From the NCBI GenBank assembly GCA_951812925.1, contig OX638369.1:54634373-54698372 (forward strand): DNA of 64,000 bases, read 5' to 3'. Position 1 is the stretch's first letter, and each line of letters starts with the position of its first letter. This DNA is from Calliopum simillimum. Its lineage: Eukaryota > Arthropoda > Insecta > Diptera > Lauxaniidae. Shown piece by piece: positions 25,748 through 37,094 of the stretch. The position numbers and the translations under genes are program-made. The notes under the pieces are model-generated. The model searched no databases and was not told the DNA's origin. It saw only the letters and a list, made by a program, of their open reading frames with translations.

Positions 25748-25898
25748 ATCGTCACCTCAATACTATATTTAGGTAAATTCAAAATTATCATTCATGGGAT
25801 AAGTGGTCTATGTTATGCTCCATGGCTTAGTGGACAATCCTGCTCAATCAGAGAACTAGAAAATCGGAGTTGCCTAGTTGTAGTATTGAGGTGACGAT
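25748..25898. mobile_element. 151-bp hairpin MITE
   Basis: ATCGTCACCTCAATACTA at 25748-25765 has its exact reverse complement at 25881-25898. The 18-bp perfect ends and non-coding interior fit a small MITE. Confidence 0.65.
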
Positions 25899-26393
25899 AT
25901 CATCATACTAAGTACTATGTATATAAAATAAATCGTCTGTCTGTGTCTCCATAACCGAGAAGCATTTTTCCGATTGGTATATTTTTTTTTTTCGATCACA
26001 GATATTTGGCTGGTGAGGTTTTTGGAATGCACTTTATTTAGAAATATCTTGGCTTCGGCGGTGTTTCTGGAAAATTCTATAACTCGAAAGCCAGTTATCC
26101 AAATTGCAAAATTTTTTTCTTTCCAAGGCATGTCACAGGTTGAGGTTCTAGACAAACTCATTGATGAGTAAAATTTAAATGTGTGAAGTTTCAAACAGTT
26201 TTATCTACACCAAAACACCAACATAAAGCGATTCCAATTGAAATATTTTTTTTTGAGGTTCTCCTCTTTGAGCGGCCATATTTGATATTGTGACATATTT
26301 TTCAAACGGTCACCATTTTCTCTTAAACTCTTGCCCACATGAACATTTAAAAACCTCATTTGTTTTGATCGATCAACCCAAATGTTAGGAGTA

Positions 26394-28469
26394 CACGGTG
26401 GTTTTTAAAAAATTTTAACTTTTTGAAATACCACCCGCGATTTTTTTCAGGGATAATGTTGGGGGACCCTTCTAGTATCTAAATCCGCAATCCGCGAAAT
26501 CGGACGTCCAGCCGTTTTTTTTTTTTCGACCTTTTAGTTTTTTTAACGATTTTTGAGTATATCTCGGTGTGTATATACATGTTATGTACACATATATATG
26601 TATATACGTACATATATATAATTGTATATGTATATATGTGTAATATATATATATGGATTTATATATACATACATACATACATACATATAAAAGGTATCAT
26701 TTCCGCACCATTTATTTTTTAAAAAATCGGTTTTTTCGTATTTAAGAAAAACACAAACAAAAACCGGAAACGAAAGTAATCACTTCAAATGTGATTTTTG
26801 ATGCTCAATCCGATTCCGGAATTAGAATTGCTCTATTACGTCTGGACTTTGAGATATCCTTACATATATGTTTAAAGGACACCATTTTTTTTCCTATTTT
26901 TGAAGTTATATAACAAGATAAGATAATATTATGCCGTAAAATCTGGTATGACAGTTAATAGCCCTAGTTTTTTCCTTAAAAATTCAATCAAACCGATAAC
27001 GATATCTTTTTTTTTGTCGGAGATATCTTTGCCTAAAAAGTTAAAAAAGTGCAAAAACACGATTTTTGGCAATATTGGATGTTATATGCAGGACACACAA
27101 AATTTTTTTGGGAATTTCTATTACCAGAAACATTTGGTACTTTCTTTTGGCTTTAAATTGAGCTATCAAATGTTCATCTGCAATATTTTTCTGCGAAGTT
27201 ATGTTAACTTTAAAATCACACCATGAAACTTAAAGCGAAAAATCTCGGTTTTCGGCTATATTTGAGGTTGTATACAGTACGGACGAAATTCGTCTGCTCT
27301 TTTTTACTAACCAAAGCATTTAAAACCATTCTTTATCTTCAAAATAAGCTATCAAGAGGTCTCTTGTGATTGTTTTCCACAAAGTTATGACCATTTAAAA
27401 ATTACATTATGGAGTGCAAACTCACAGTGTACGAGTATTCCTTATATTGCTGCAACATGTCGTCTTAAAATAGTCATAACTTTTTACAAAACAATTACAA
27501 CAGACCTCTTGATAGCTTATTTTGATGATAAAGAATGGTTTTAAATGCTTCGGTTAGTAAAAAAGAGCAGACGAATTTCGTCCGTACTGTATACAACCTC
27601 AAATATAGCCGAAAACCGAGATTTTTCGCTTTAAGTTTCATGGTGTGATTTTAAAGTTAACATAACTTCGCAGAAAAATATTGCAGATAAACATTTGATA
27701 GCTCAATTTAAAGCCAAAAGAAAGTACCAAATGTTTCTGGTAATAGAAATTCCCAAAAAAATTTTGTGTGTCCTGCATATAACATCCAATATAGCCAAAA
27801 ATCGTGTTTTCGCACTTTTTTAACTTTTTAGGCAAAGATATCTCCGACAAAAAAAAAGATATCGTTATCGGTTTGATTGAGTTTTTAAGGAAAAAGTAAG
27901 GCTATTAACTGTCATACCAGATTTTACGGCATAATATTACCTTATCTTGTTATATAACTTCAAAAATAGGAAAAAAAAGTGGTGTCCTTTAAACATATAT
28001 GTAAGGATATCTCAAAGTCCAGACGTAATAGAGCAATTATAATACCGGAATCGGATTAAGCATCAAAAATCACATTTGAAGTGATTACTTTCGTTTCCGG
28101 TTTTTGTTTGTGTTTTTCTTAAATACGAAAGAACCGATTTTTAAAAAAATAAATGGTGCGGAAATGATACCTTTTATATGTATGTATGTACGTATGTAAA
28201 TATATATCCATATATATATATTACACATATATATATATACAATTATATATATGTACGTATATACATATATATGTGTACATAACATGTATATACACACCGA
28301 GATATACTCAAAAATCGTTAAAAAAACTAAAAGGTCGAAAAAAAAAAAACGGCTGGACGTCCGATTTCGCGGATTGCGGATTTAGATACTAGAAGGGTCC
28401 CCCAACATTATCCCTGAAAAAATCGCGGGTGGTATTTCAAAAAGTTAAAATTTTTTAAAAACCACCGTG
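26394..28469. mobile_element. Giant near-perfect palindromic (foldback) element
   Basis: Two arms of about 1005 bp in opposite orientation meet over a spacer of about 65 bp (about 27400-27465). The ends are CACGGTGGTTTTTAAAAA and its exact reverse complement. AGTA precedes (26390-26393) and follows (28470-28473) the element, a likely 4-bp target duplication. The arms differ at only a few per cent of sites by eye, mainly in the TATATACA microsatellite (26570-26690 / 28175-28300). The short frames 26948-27226 (+) and 27638-27850 (-) give nearly the same peptide only because the arms mirror each other. No transposase is recognisable. Either a non-autonomous foldback transposon or a recent inverted duplication; the clean ends favour the former. 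Confidence 0.85.
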
Positions 28470-28473
28470 AGTA

Positions 28474-29514
28474 GTGATGATGCGTTTGATATGAAATGTC
28501 CCAAACATACATAGTTACATTATCATTTGTTGGACTTGAACATGTATCTGCTCTAACTTCTGGATTTAAGTCTACGTCTTTACTCAAGTCACGCCAACAG
28601 AAATCAGCGCTATTGTCATTACGAATAATACTGCGAATATTTTGGCTTCAATTGAATAAAAAAATGTTCTCCACGAATTGGTATGAAAAGAAAATCTTCA
28701 ACTTATATCTAGAAAATTCAAATCCAAACTTTTACTCTTTCATTCGCATTTGGTTTTTTTTTGTACATTTACAATAATTTCAACTACACACTTATCATTG
28801 TTACACGATAAGTTTTTTCTTTTGATGCAAATGATAACTGAAAAGTTTTATTTTTAGAAATTGAATTGAAATCGTGCAACAAAAATCACTTTGATTCCTC
28901 TTACTGATAGATGTTTGAGGCAAAGAACTTAAGCTCTTCTCGCATTGATGCTTTTTGTAACAATCTGCTTTCAAACATCCATCCATCTAGGAGGCAACGT
29001 GCACAATTTATGCATCCAAATTTTGGCAACGCTCAATGCAACTCATGACTTCCAGTTAAGTAAATCGAGCATAAATATATTTTCTTTTGTGTAAAGATGT
29101 TTGTAATTTTTAAAGAAAATATGAACTCGTACTCTCATCTTTTCCTATCTTTGAAATGTTTGCTTTTCTGTAAAATTTAAAAAAAATTAATATGCGCAGC
29201 ATAGCAACCAAAAATATTGTTGGAGTACGCTTTGCTTTGGGGAAGTTTGAGGCATCTTGAAGATGTTGCTTGCTATGCAAATGTGGTAAAATACGAATTT
29301 CTAGAATGTTACTATAAGTAATACATATACGCATTGAAAAAAGGACAAAAATCAATTATTGTAATCTTATAACATCAAGCTTTGTACCTGACGCCGAATT
29401 ATTCGGTTCCTTGGTTGATTTTATTTCTGTGGAAACACTCATGCATTAGGCATCATGCTCAGATTGTCGATCGTTCTGTCAGCGCAATTTCTGAGTTGCA
29501 GTTCGACCAGGTTT
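28474..29514. other. Intergenic region, no gene seen
   Basis: AT-rich DNA with no coding-like frame, no clear repeat and no splice-bounded exon that I could support. Confidence 0.4.
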
Positions 29515-29735
29515 TAAGAAAAATTTTTTTTTCATGTACAATACCCAAATGTGGTGGAATATATTTCTAGACGTATAAACTGAAATTCCCTATAGGCGAA
29601 CAAAAAAATTTCGGCCAGGAGGTCATTTTATCTGAAAATTTTGGGAAAATCGAGATTTCCGATAATATACGGGAGAGCACATATTTCAGAAGTAGTAGTT
29701 ACGGGACACCTTTCCAAATATTCCAGAAAAAGTAT
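29515..29735. repeat. Partial copy of the 32345-33372 foldback arm
   Basis: It shares, in order, TTTTTTTTCATGTACAATA, AATGTGGTGGAATATATTTC, GATTTCCGATAATATACGGG, AGAGCACATATTTCAGAAGT and CACCTTTCCAAATATTC with the left arm at about 32365-32585. The copy ends abruptly after the last phrase. Confidence 0.7.
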
Positions 29736-29924
29736 CAGCTGTACCGCAAGCATTGATTGTACATCAAGTGATTTGGGCCAAAAGCAATCCAAAGGAGCTC
29801 CATTTCCGATACCTATCCTGCTTTTTATGCCGACATTCTACAAATTGTGATCATTGCAATCTTAGTCGCAGCAGAACGATTTACAATATCTATTAAAACA
29901 TCTATCGGATTTATCCATATGCAT

Positions 29925-30345
29925 ATTTTTGATCAGCGTCACCTGCTGAGCCGTTATTGAAATGTCCGTTTGCCTGTCTGTGGAAATGATTTTAGTATTT
30001 TTGGAGAGCAAGAATATTCAATGAAATTTGGTACACTGCCTCCGTCGTCAAACTTAACTTGTGGTATTGAAAATGAACGCAATTCCTCAACGAACACGCC
30101 TACCGCTCATACAAAAAATTATTTAAAACGCAATATTAAAACCAACCAAAAAACATAATACATAAATACTTGGGATAGTAAGTACAAACTCTGTGCAAGG
30201 TGAGTTTGGACAAGAGGGCGTGGTACCTCCCACATAAGCAAAAGTTTCAAAATGCTATAGTAAAAGCATTCTTTGAGATACTCTAACCAAATTTTTGAGC
30301 TAATGTTGAAATATTTCGCAAAGATACTAGAAATAGTTAGTGGAA
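29925..30345. repeat. Third copy of the upstream dispersed repeat
   Basis: It contains GATCAGCGTCACCTGCTGAG and a GTCCGTTTGCCTGTCTGTGG end like 1211-1286 and 1820-1905, followed by AAGAGGGCGTGGTACCTCCC as in 2178-2690. This shows that the two segments near 1.2-2.7 kb belong to one composite repeat. Confidence 0.55.
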
Positions 30346-30365
30346 GCTCTGAGCAAAAACTACAA

Positions 30366-30442
30366 AAACTTTGGATTTGTATTCAACTATTTGCTGGGTG
30401 TAAAATTCAAACCAAATTGGAATGAATACAAATCCAAAGTTT
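30366..30442. repeat. Perfect 20-bp stem hairpin
   Basis: AAACTTTGGATTTGTATTCA at 30366-30385 has its exact reverse complement at 30423-30442, with a 37-nt loop. It sits at the end of the dispersed-repeat copy and just before a minisatellite. Confidence 0.8.
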
Positions 30443-30459
30443 AAACTTTATCCGCAAAC

Positions 30460-31205
30460 TTTTTGCGTACAGGCAAACTCGGACGGCAGTCAAGGAAATA
30501 AATTATTTCAAGCTTGTTGATAATCTGTCATAGATGGTTTTGCTCTGGTATATCTAGATAATCTTCGTTTTGACTATGAATGTTCGGGTTTACCAGGAAA
30601 TGAATTCGTTAAAGCTTGTCGATAGTCCAACATAGATGGTGTCCCTCTATTATGTCTAGATATTCTTCGTTTTGACAATAAGGCCTTTGCCTTTGTTGAC
30701 CTTCGGGTATTTCAAGAAATTAATCAATTTAAGTTTGTTGATAGTCCACCATAGATGGTTTCCCGGTAGTATACTTAGATATTCTTCGTTTTAACTATTA
30801 ATCTTTAGAATGACTTTAGAAATGTTCAGTTAAGGCTTCTTGATAGTCCGCCATAAATTCTTTTCCTCTAGCGTTTCTAGATATTCATCGTTTTGATTAT
30901 ATGTAAAGCCTTCGGGTGTTCTAGAAAACTGTCAGTTAATTTTAGTTTATAGTCCGCCATAGATGTTTTCCCTCTAGTATATCTAGATATTCATCGATTT
31001 GACTGCAAAGCCTTCGGTTGACCTTCGGGTGTTTCAACAAATTAATTCATTTAAGATTGTTGATAGTCCGCCATAGATGGTTTCCGGCTGGTATACCTAG
31101 ATATTTTTCGCTTTGACTGTGAGTACTTCGGGTGACCTTCGGGTGTCTCCGGAAATGAGTTAATTAAACCTTTATGATAGTCCGCCATACACTAGGCAAA
31201 CATAA
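30460..31205. repeat. Minisatellite, ~115-125 bp units
   Basis: About six to seven units, each with GATAGTCCGCCATAGATGG, TTTCCCTCTAGTATATCTAG, ATATTCTTCGTTTTGACTAT and AGCCTTCGGGTGACCTTCGG (variants). The array ends at CCGCCATACACTAGG. It is non-coding. Confidence 0.85.
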
Positions 31206-31529
31206 TTTAATCATACTCTAAGCCTGCATTCCTTATTTAGGCTAACCGCATAGCTTCCCAATTCGCGCCTTATGTATTTTCAAGCTAATCGGAATGGATA
31301 TAATTTAAAAAGTGTTTTCAAAGAAAAAACTACAACTTTTAAGCACCAAATCAAAAACAACATGTTTTTTTTGCTATCCCAGATTTGCACATCAACGCGT
31401 ATGGATACCCTTATTGTTACACAGATCGTTGATGCATTGTGTGAACAGTGCCATGCAGTTACATGACAAACAGCTGATTGTCATTTTTCATGCAGTTGAT
31501 TGATAATAAATATTCAAAGTTAATTTTAA

Positions 31530-31890
31530 ATAAGAGTGCGTTATTGTTTACGAAAAGCGGGGAAAAAATTGGTATAAAAAATATGTGTGGACTGCTGATC
31601 ATTGGGATTTTTAAAAAAAAAAGTTTTTCTGCCGTTATGTTCGTTGGCGAATTTGGACGTTTTTTCGGTTAAAGTTGGTTACGAGTGCCTTAATGTTAGT
31701 GCCGTTTTACGCGAGTTTTTTAAACGGGGGAAAAAATCAGGATAAAAAAGTTGTAAGTTCGGCTTACCGGTCAGTGCGATGTTAAAAAATTAAAAAATTT
31801 CTCTGCCGTTTTGTCTGTTGGCGAGTGTATATGTGTATATGTGTTTTCGGGTGAAGTTGGTCGCGAGTGCGTTAGTACTGGATCCGTTTT
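31530..31890. repeat. Two-copy direct repeat (~170 bp)
   Basis: GAGTGCGTTATT...GCGGGGAAAAAATTGG...CTGCCGTTATGTTCGTTGGC...TTTTCGGTTAAAGTTGG is followed by a second, diverged copy (GAGTGCCTTAATG...GGGGGAAAAAATCAGG...CTGCCGTTTTGTCTGTTGGC...TTTTCGGGTGAAGTTGG). Tandem units like this occur in some LINE 5' ends, but no LINE reading frame follows here. Confidence 0.6.
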
Positions 31891-31968
31891 CAAAGGCGTT
31901 GAAATGTTACATGAATTTGTAACCTTAAAAAGTTAATTTTCATGCAATGAAAAAAATTCATTACCAAA

Positions 31969-32005
<37 letters not shown>

Positions 32006-32344
32006 TACCTAATGCCGATTTAGGTCTTTGAAAATAAAAAAAAAAATTAAATATTAAAAAAAATAGCCAGTGGTGATTCATGATCATTAATAAAACTATG
32101 GTCTTCCTCAAACCAAATGTTTGGAGCCGGAAAGGTAAGAGAATTTTTCTTAAATTTAACACAAATTATCCGCCTCAATTTACCAAAAAACTCAAAAATT
32201 ATTGGCCTGTGAAGAGTCTGAATTCAGCTGAGTAATCGTTTTTGCTTCATTTCGTTGTAAAGCAAAACTAGTTACATAGCGCTGAGACTTCATTAATGAA
32301 CAATACACGGTGCATATAGGCATATACGAAAATAATCTCCTCTT

Positions 32345-33372
32345 ATATGAACCAGGATTTAAGAAATTTTTTTTTTCATGTTCAATAACCGAATGTGGTA
32401 GAATATATTTCTGGACGTATAAATTAAATGCTCAATAGGTGAAAAAAAAAAAATTTCGACCCGAGAGCGTTTCAGGAAGTAGTTTTATCCAAAAATTTTG
32501 ATAAAATCAAGATTTCCGATAATATAAGGGAGAGCACATATTTCAGAAGTAGTAGATTTGCTACGGGGCACCTTTCCAAATATTCTAGAGTAAAATTCAG
32601 AATAATCGTATGTGGGTCGTGGTGACAGAATGGTTTAAAAAGTCTAAATTGCTCTTGACGCCCACATAACAGGTCCAAGAATTCTGAAAAAATCGACTTT
32701 GTTTAAGATGTTTTTTTGATTTAAGCCCCCCGTTCCGAGTAAAAAACGAAAAACGCTAAGTTTTGGGTAAAAAACGTGATTTTTGGCGAAATGCGAAATT
32801 TAGAGTTTTTCGTTTTTTGCTCGACATGGGGGGCTTTAATTAAAAAAATATCATGAACAAAGTCTCAAGGGACTTGCTTGAATTTTTTCAGAATTTTAGG
32901 ACGTGTTATGTGGGCGTAAAGAGCGATTTAAACTTTTTAACCCATTCTGTCGCCACGATCCATATACGATTTTTCTGAATTTTACTCCGAAATATTTTTT
33001 AGATATCCCGCTTTCTTGTCTTATGTGTCGCCATTTTTTACCCAAAACTTAGCGTTTTTTGTTTTTTACTCGGCAAAGAGTTTGCTAGAATTTTTTCAGA
33101 TTTTTAGAATCTGTAATGTCGCCGTAATGAGCGATTTAAACTTTTTAACCCATTCTGTCACCACGACCCACAAACGATTTTTCTCAATTTTACTCCAGAA
33201 TATTTCGAAAGGTGCCCCATAATATACCTACTACTTCTGAAATATGTGCTCTCCCGTATATTATCGGAAATCTCGATTTTGCCAACATTTTTAGATAAAA
33301 CGACCTCCTGACACCCTCTCGGGTCGAAATTTTTTTGTTCACCTATTGGGAATTTCCTTTCGTACACACTAG
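32345..33372. repeat. Foldback element with nested inverted repeats
   Basis: The left arm (32390-32660) and right arm (33080-33365) are inverted copies, sharing GATTTCCGATAATAT, AGAGCACATATTTCAGAAGT, CACCTTTC, TTTACTC/GAGTAAA and AACCCATTCTGTC...CACGA on opposite strands. A third partial copy of the inner arm lies at about 32915-33000, and the centre has its own inverted pair around AAAACGAAAAACGC / GTTTTTCGTTTTTTGCTCG. It is non-coding. Confidence 0.7.
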
Positions 33373-33559
33373 AGGTGTTTTAAGAATGTATGGAGATCCT
33401 TAGTAACGACATTTTGATACTTGACATCCCTCAATTTTGTGAGGTTGAAAAAAAAAAGAGTTTGGAAAAAAAATTTTGGGGGTCGGGTGAGGGTAAAGGT
33501 TGGCGCATCGAGGTCAAAGGTAAGAGAAGAAGAGAAAAAATTTACATACAGCCCTACAA

Positions 33560-34185
33560 ATGTTTAGGGGTCACCTCTAGAGGGGTCAAATGTATGACCG
33601 ACCCACATTATTTCCCCACCCCCAACATTTTTACCAAGCGTACTTACCCCCTATCTCTAACCCCTAAGGGGGCTCCCATACAAAAGTGACATTTTTAGGA
33701 AATCGACCCCCATCACTCCTTGTGTGCCCCTAGAAAGGTCAACTGTATGACTGGTCCCTAATATTTTTTCTTCAACATTTTTTGTCAGCATACTTACCAT
33801 CTATCTCTGACTCTTTAGGGGACTGCCATACAAAATAGATGTCATAGACATGAAAAATATGGAAAGGAAATCGTCAAATAGACCCATAACTGCTCAGAAG
33901 TCACTCCTAGAGGAGTCAAATATATGACCGACCCCCATTAGCCCCCCTCCAAAGTTTTTTCTCAGCATACCTACCCCCTATTACCAATCCGTAAGGGGGC
34001 TCCCATACAAAGTTACTGTTTTTATATAAAATGCCCCCACTGCCCTAACTGGCCCACGGGTACTCCTAGAAGGGTCATATGTATGACCGACCCCCATTAT
34101 TTTTTTGTGACCTATATATTTTCCCCACATGCTAACCCCCTATTTTCAACCCTGAAGGGGGCTGCCATACAATTTTTTTTTTATA
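33560..34185. repeat. Minisatellite, ~155-bp units
   Basis: Four units, each with CCTAGAGGGGTCAAATGTAT or a variant, GACCGACCCCCATTA, a C-rich CCCCCTAT...CCCTAAGGGGGC and TCCCATACAAA. The GGGGGCTCCCATACAAA phrase is shared with the 22090-22900 array, so the two minisatellites are related. Confidence 0.8.
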
Positions 34186-34241
34186 AATTTTCCTGGAAAT
34201 TAAGTACTGTTTCGTTTTTTAATTCATCCCAACAAATATTA

Positions 34242-34973
34242 CACGGGGATACTTCGATTTCCGTGGCCTCTCGATTTGACGATGTATTTTTATAAATCGA
34301 CGTAAAATAAGTCGTTTTCGTGATATCAAAGTTTAAAGAAAATGAAAGTATTAAAGAAATTTTAAGAAATGTTAGGTTTGAATTTTTCAATATCCTACTT
34401 AATTTTTGAGATATCGACACTTAAAGAAAAACGAGATTCAAAGAGAAATTTCAAGAAAAATTAATTTAAAGAAAAGTTGACTATGTTTTCACATAAAACG
34501 ACGTAAATAAGTCGAAAAACCTATATAAAATTATTTGTTATCTTGCTTCGTTTTGGAGATATCGAGACTAATGTATATAAAACAAGAATACTGAAGAATT
34601 TTGAAAACAAGAACAATAATAACAATAACACCACCACAAAACACAACACCAACATCAAAAGCTCTTTTATCCCTTAAAAAACAAAAAAAAAAAAAGTGAA
34701 CAACTTGACTTGCTTTCTAAAAACTTTAAGTCTCGAAAACAAAGCGAGATATCGAATAATGGAATATGATTTTTTCGACTTATTTTGTGTCATTTTATTT
34801 GGAAACATTGTCAAATCTAACATTTCCTAAATTTCTTTAATATTCTCTTAATAATTAAGCCTTGATATCTCGAAAAAGAAGCGAGATATCAAAAATTTTA
34901 TTTAATTTTTTCGACTTCCGGTTTATAAATAAACATCGTCAAATTGAGTTGCCGTCAAAATCGAAGTCGTGCC
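34242..34973. repeat. Foldback element
   Basis: Inverted ends: TCGATTTGACGATGTATTTT (about 34271) against AAACATCGTCAAATTGAG (about 34931), with outer ACTTCGATTT / AAATCGAAGT. Inside, GAGATATCGA-type phrases and GTTAGGTTTGA / TCAAATCTAACA repeat on both strands. No coding frame. Confidence 0.65.
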
Positions 34974-36660
34974 AGAAGAAATTAACTGAAGCAGTGGTTG
35001 ATCCAGATGGGGGCTATGGGGACTAATGCCTCCATAAGCATAAAATTGTGACTGTATAACTATAACTAGAAAAATTTCCAGTAATTCCAAAAGTTCTTTA
35101 TCAAAATCCTATCAATAGTTTTTCTTTAACTCTGCATAACAATGTTCATCGCATAGGCCTATGGTTGTATAGGTACCAGAAAGGATCAATTTATTTTCCG
35201 AAATGCTTTCATTCAGTTTCAAGTTTTGCGTTAAATTCTTAGTTAAAGACTCCTCGTGACCATACTTATAAATGTGGTGAATTTCGAGGCACCTTAAAAT
35301 CGTTTGAAAACTTAAGTGTTTTTTTTTTATTGCGAGATTGGCTTTGAAAATTTAATCCTCCCGAACAACTTGTTGTATTGTTAGTATCAACTTATGGAAA
35401 AGATCATCTGGTTCAAATGTTATGATCTTTTGAATAAAGAAATATGAAAACTTTATACAAAATGGATTAGAAATCATATCTTCTTAGAAAACAAATTTTA
35501 ACTTTTAAGCGCATAAAAATACATTTCCAACGCCAGTCTGGCCTGCAAGATATGGCGAGCCATTCCAAAATTATAACCTTTTGAATGAAAGCAGGTTCTA
35601 CTTAGATTTAGTAAATGAAACACGAAGGTTGCCCTTTTAGTTTCTGGAAAAGGTTATAAAAACGGAAGTTTATCAACAAAAATAGCATTATTGCTATTCA
35701 AAATATGTGCCTTTAAGATTTATTCATGCGTTCAAACCATTTGTCAAAGCACTTTGCCCATTTCGAAGAATGGTCTTTTGGTTCTCAAGAGCGATTGTAG
35801 TGACATGACCAGGTCAGCCCGGAGGTTCTGCACTGTTTATTCAAATTTACTTTGGATCTGCAGCTGACGTACTTTATTACTACATAAAATTCAATATTCC
35901 CCAATTTAGGCAAATATACGGAAATTTGTTGAATGGCTGTCAAACTCAAATCAACAACTATCGAAATTGCATGGAATTATCGAAACAACCCACTTAGCTA
36001 CCTACCGTCAGTCGAGTCTCTTGAGTGATGAAGATTTTTTTTCATCTCACCCTTGTCATCTTACAAAATTCCAAACAATATAAGTTTTTACTAAGTTGAA
36101 CAACATAACTTGTGTAGGAGAAGAAAGAAACTACAACCTTTTGGCCAACCAGACAGACAAACAACCCAACAGACTGAGGATACAGCAACAATCAGTAACT
36201 ATGGCAAATAAGTTAAGAAATTAAGTTATGACAGCCAAAGAAAGTCAAGTTAAGAAAATTAAGTTAAGACAAAAGGAGCAAATTCACAGCATCTATGCAT
36301 AGGTATGCAGGCTATTGCATTTTATCCATGCATGTGGTTGTATGTGTTAATTTGTGAGTGTTTATGTACGTACTAAGAATTTTATATGGAATTTAATTAT
36401 TATGAATTTAATAAAAATTGTAAAACAAAAGCAAATATTTACTGTGATGATTTGATTTGAAGATGAAAATGCAAGGGCGAATATGATATAGCTTACATTA
36501 AAATGCTTGAGTAATTAAATATGTATGTAGATAATATACTTATTGTATGGCCAGGTGAATGCGGTTTAATTTCAGATTGTTATTTCATTTAGAATTTCAT
36601 GGTTCAGTTGACAGATATTGAGGTGTAGTTGTGTTAACCTGAAGTTTGTTCATTATCGTA
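34974..36660. other. Intergenic region; transposase tail remnant on the minus strand
   Basis: There is no gene. On the minus strand around 35850-35650 the broken reading SSKWAKCFDKWFERMNKS is followed by stops. It resembles the C-terminal end of a mariner/Tc1-type transposase, but is too short and damaged to classify. The rest is AT-rich without visible repeats. Confidence 0.3.
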
Positions 36661-36703
36661 ACTATAAACAATAGGGTTGACTAAAAGAAAGGAAATCCAA
36701 GAA

Positions 36704-36791
36704 CCGGGAAAGTCGTGGGAAGAGATCAAAGTCATCGCAAGGGATCGCAACAAATGGAGATGTTTCATATTGGCCCTATGCTCCTCCTAGG
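36704..36791 (+). pseudogene. LINE ORF2 C-terminal scrap
   Basis: An open stretch reading EPGKSWEEIKVIARDR then NKWRCFILALCSS and TAG matches the usual end of craniofacial/CR1-like LINE open frames (KSWxExKxxAxDRxxWRxxxxALCSS). Nothing upstream in the same frame is recognisable. Confidence 0.55.
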
Positions 36792-37094
36792 AGTTAAAGG
36801 AGAATACATACAATACAAAAAAAGGTCACAAAAGTGAACGAAGTTTAACCAATATTTTTTCATTTCGTCACATCAATACTACAACTAAGCAACTACTTAC
36901 AATTTTCAAGTTCTGAGATGATTCAATTTGTGTATTTTTAAAAATTTGAATTTACACTGAATTTAGACTTTTCTTGTTTTTTTTTTTATAACTTTGCAAC
37001 GGTGTCACTTTAGAGAACTCTGGTTGGACAGGATTGTGCACAAAACCATGAAAAAGGCCACTTGTCCCAAGAATGATAATTTAGGAGTTACGAT

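Noticed and set aside
26560..26700. TATATACATA tract as a promoter or scaffold-attachment site
   Set aside because: A simple microsatellite inside the palindrome arm, mirrored at about 28175-28300; nothing indicates a regulatory role.
26948..27850. Two frames on opposite strands encoding almost the same ~70-residue peptide
   Set aside because: They are mirror images produced by the palindrome 26394-28469. There is no known motif, and the similarity is explained at the DNA level.
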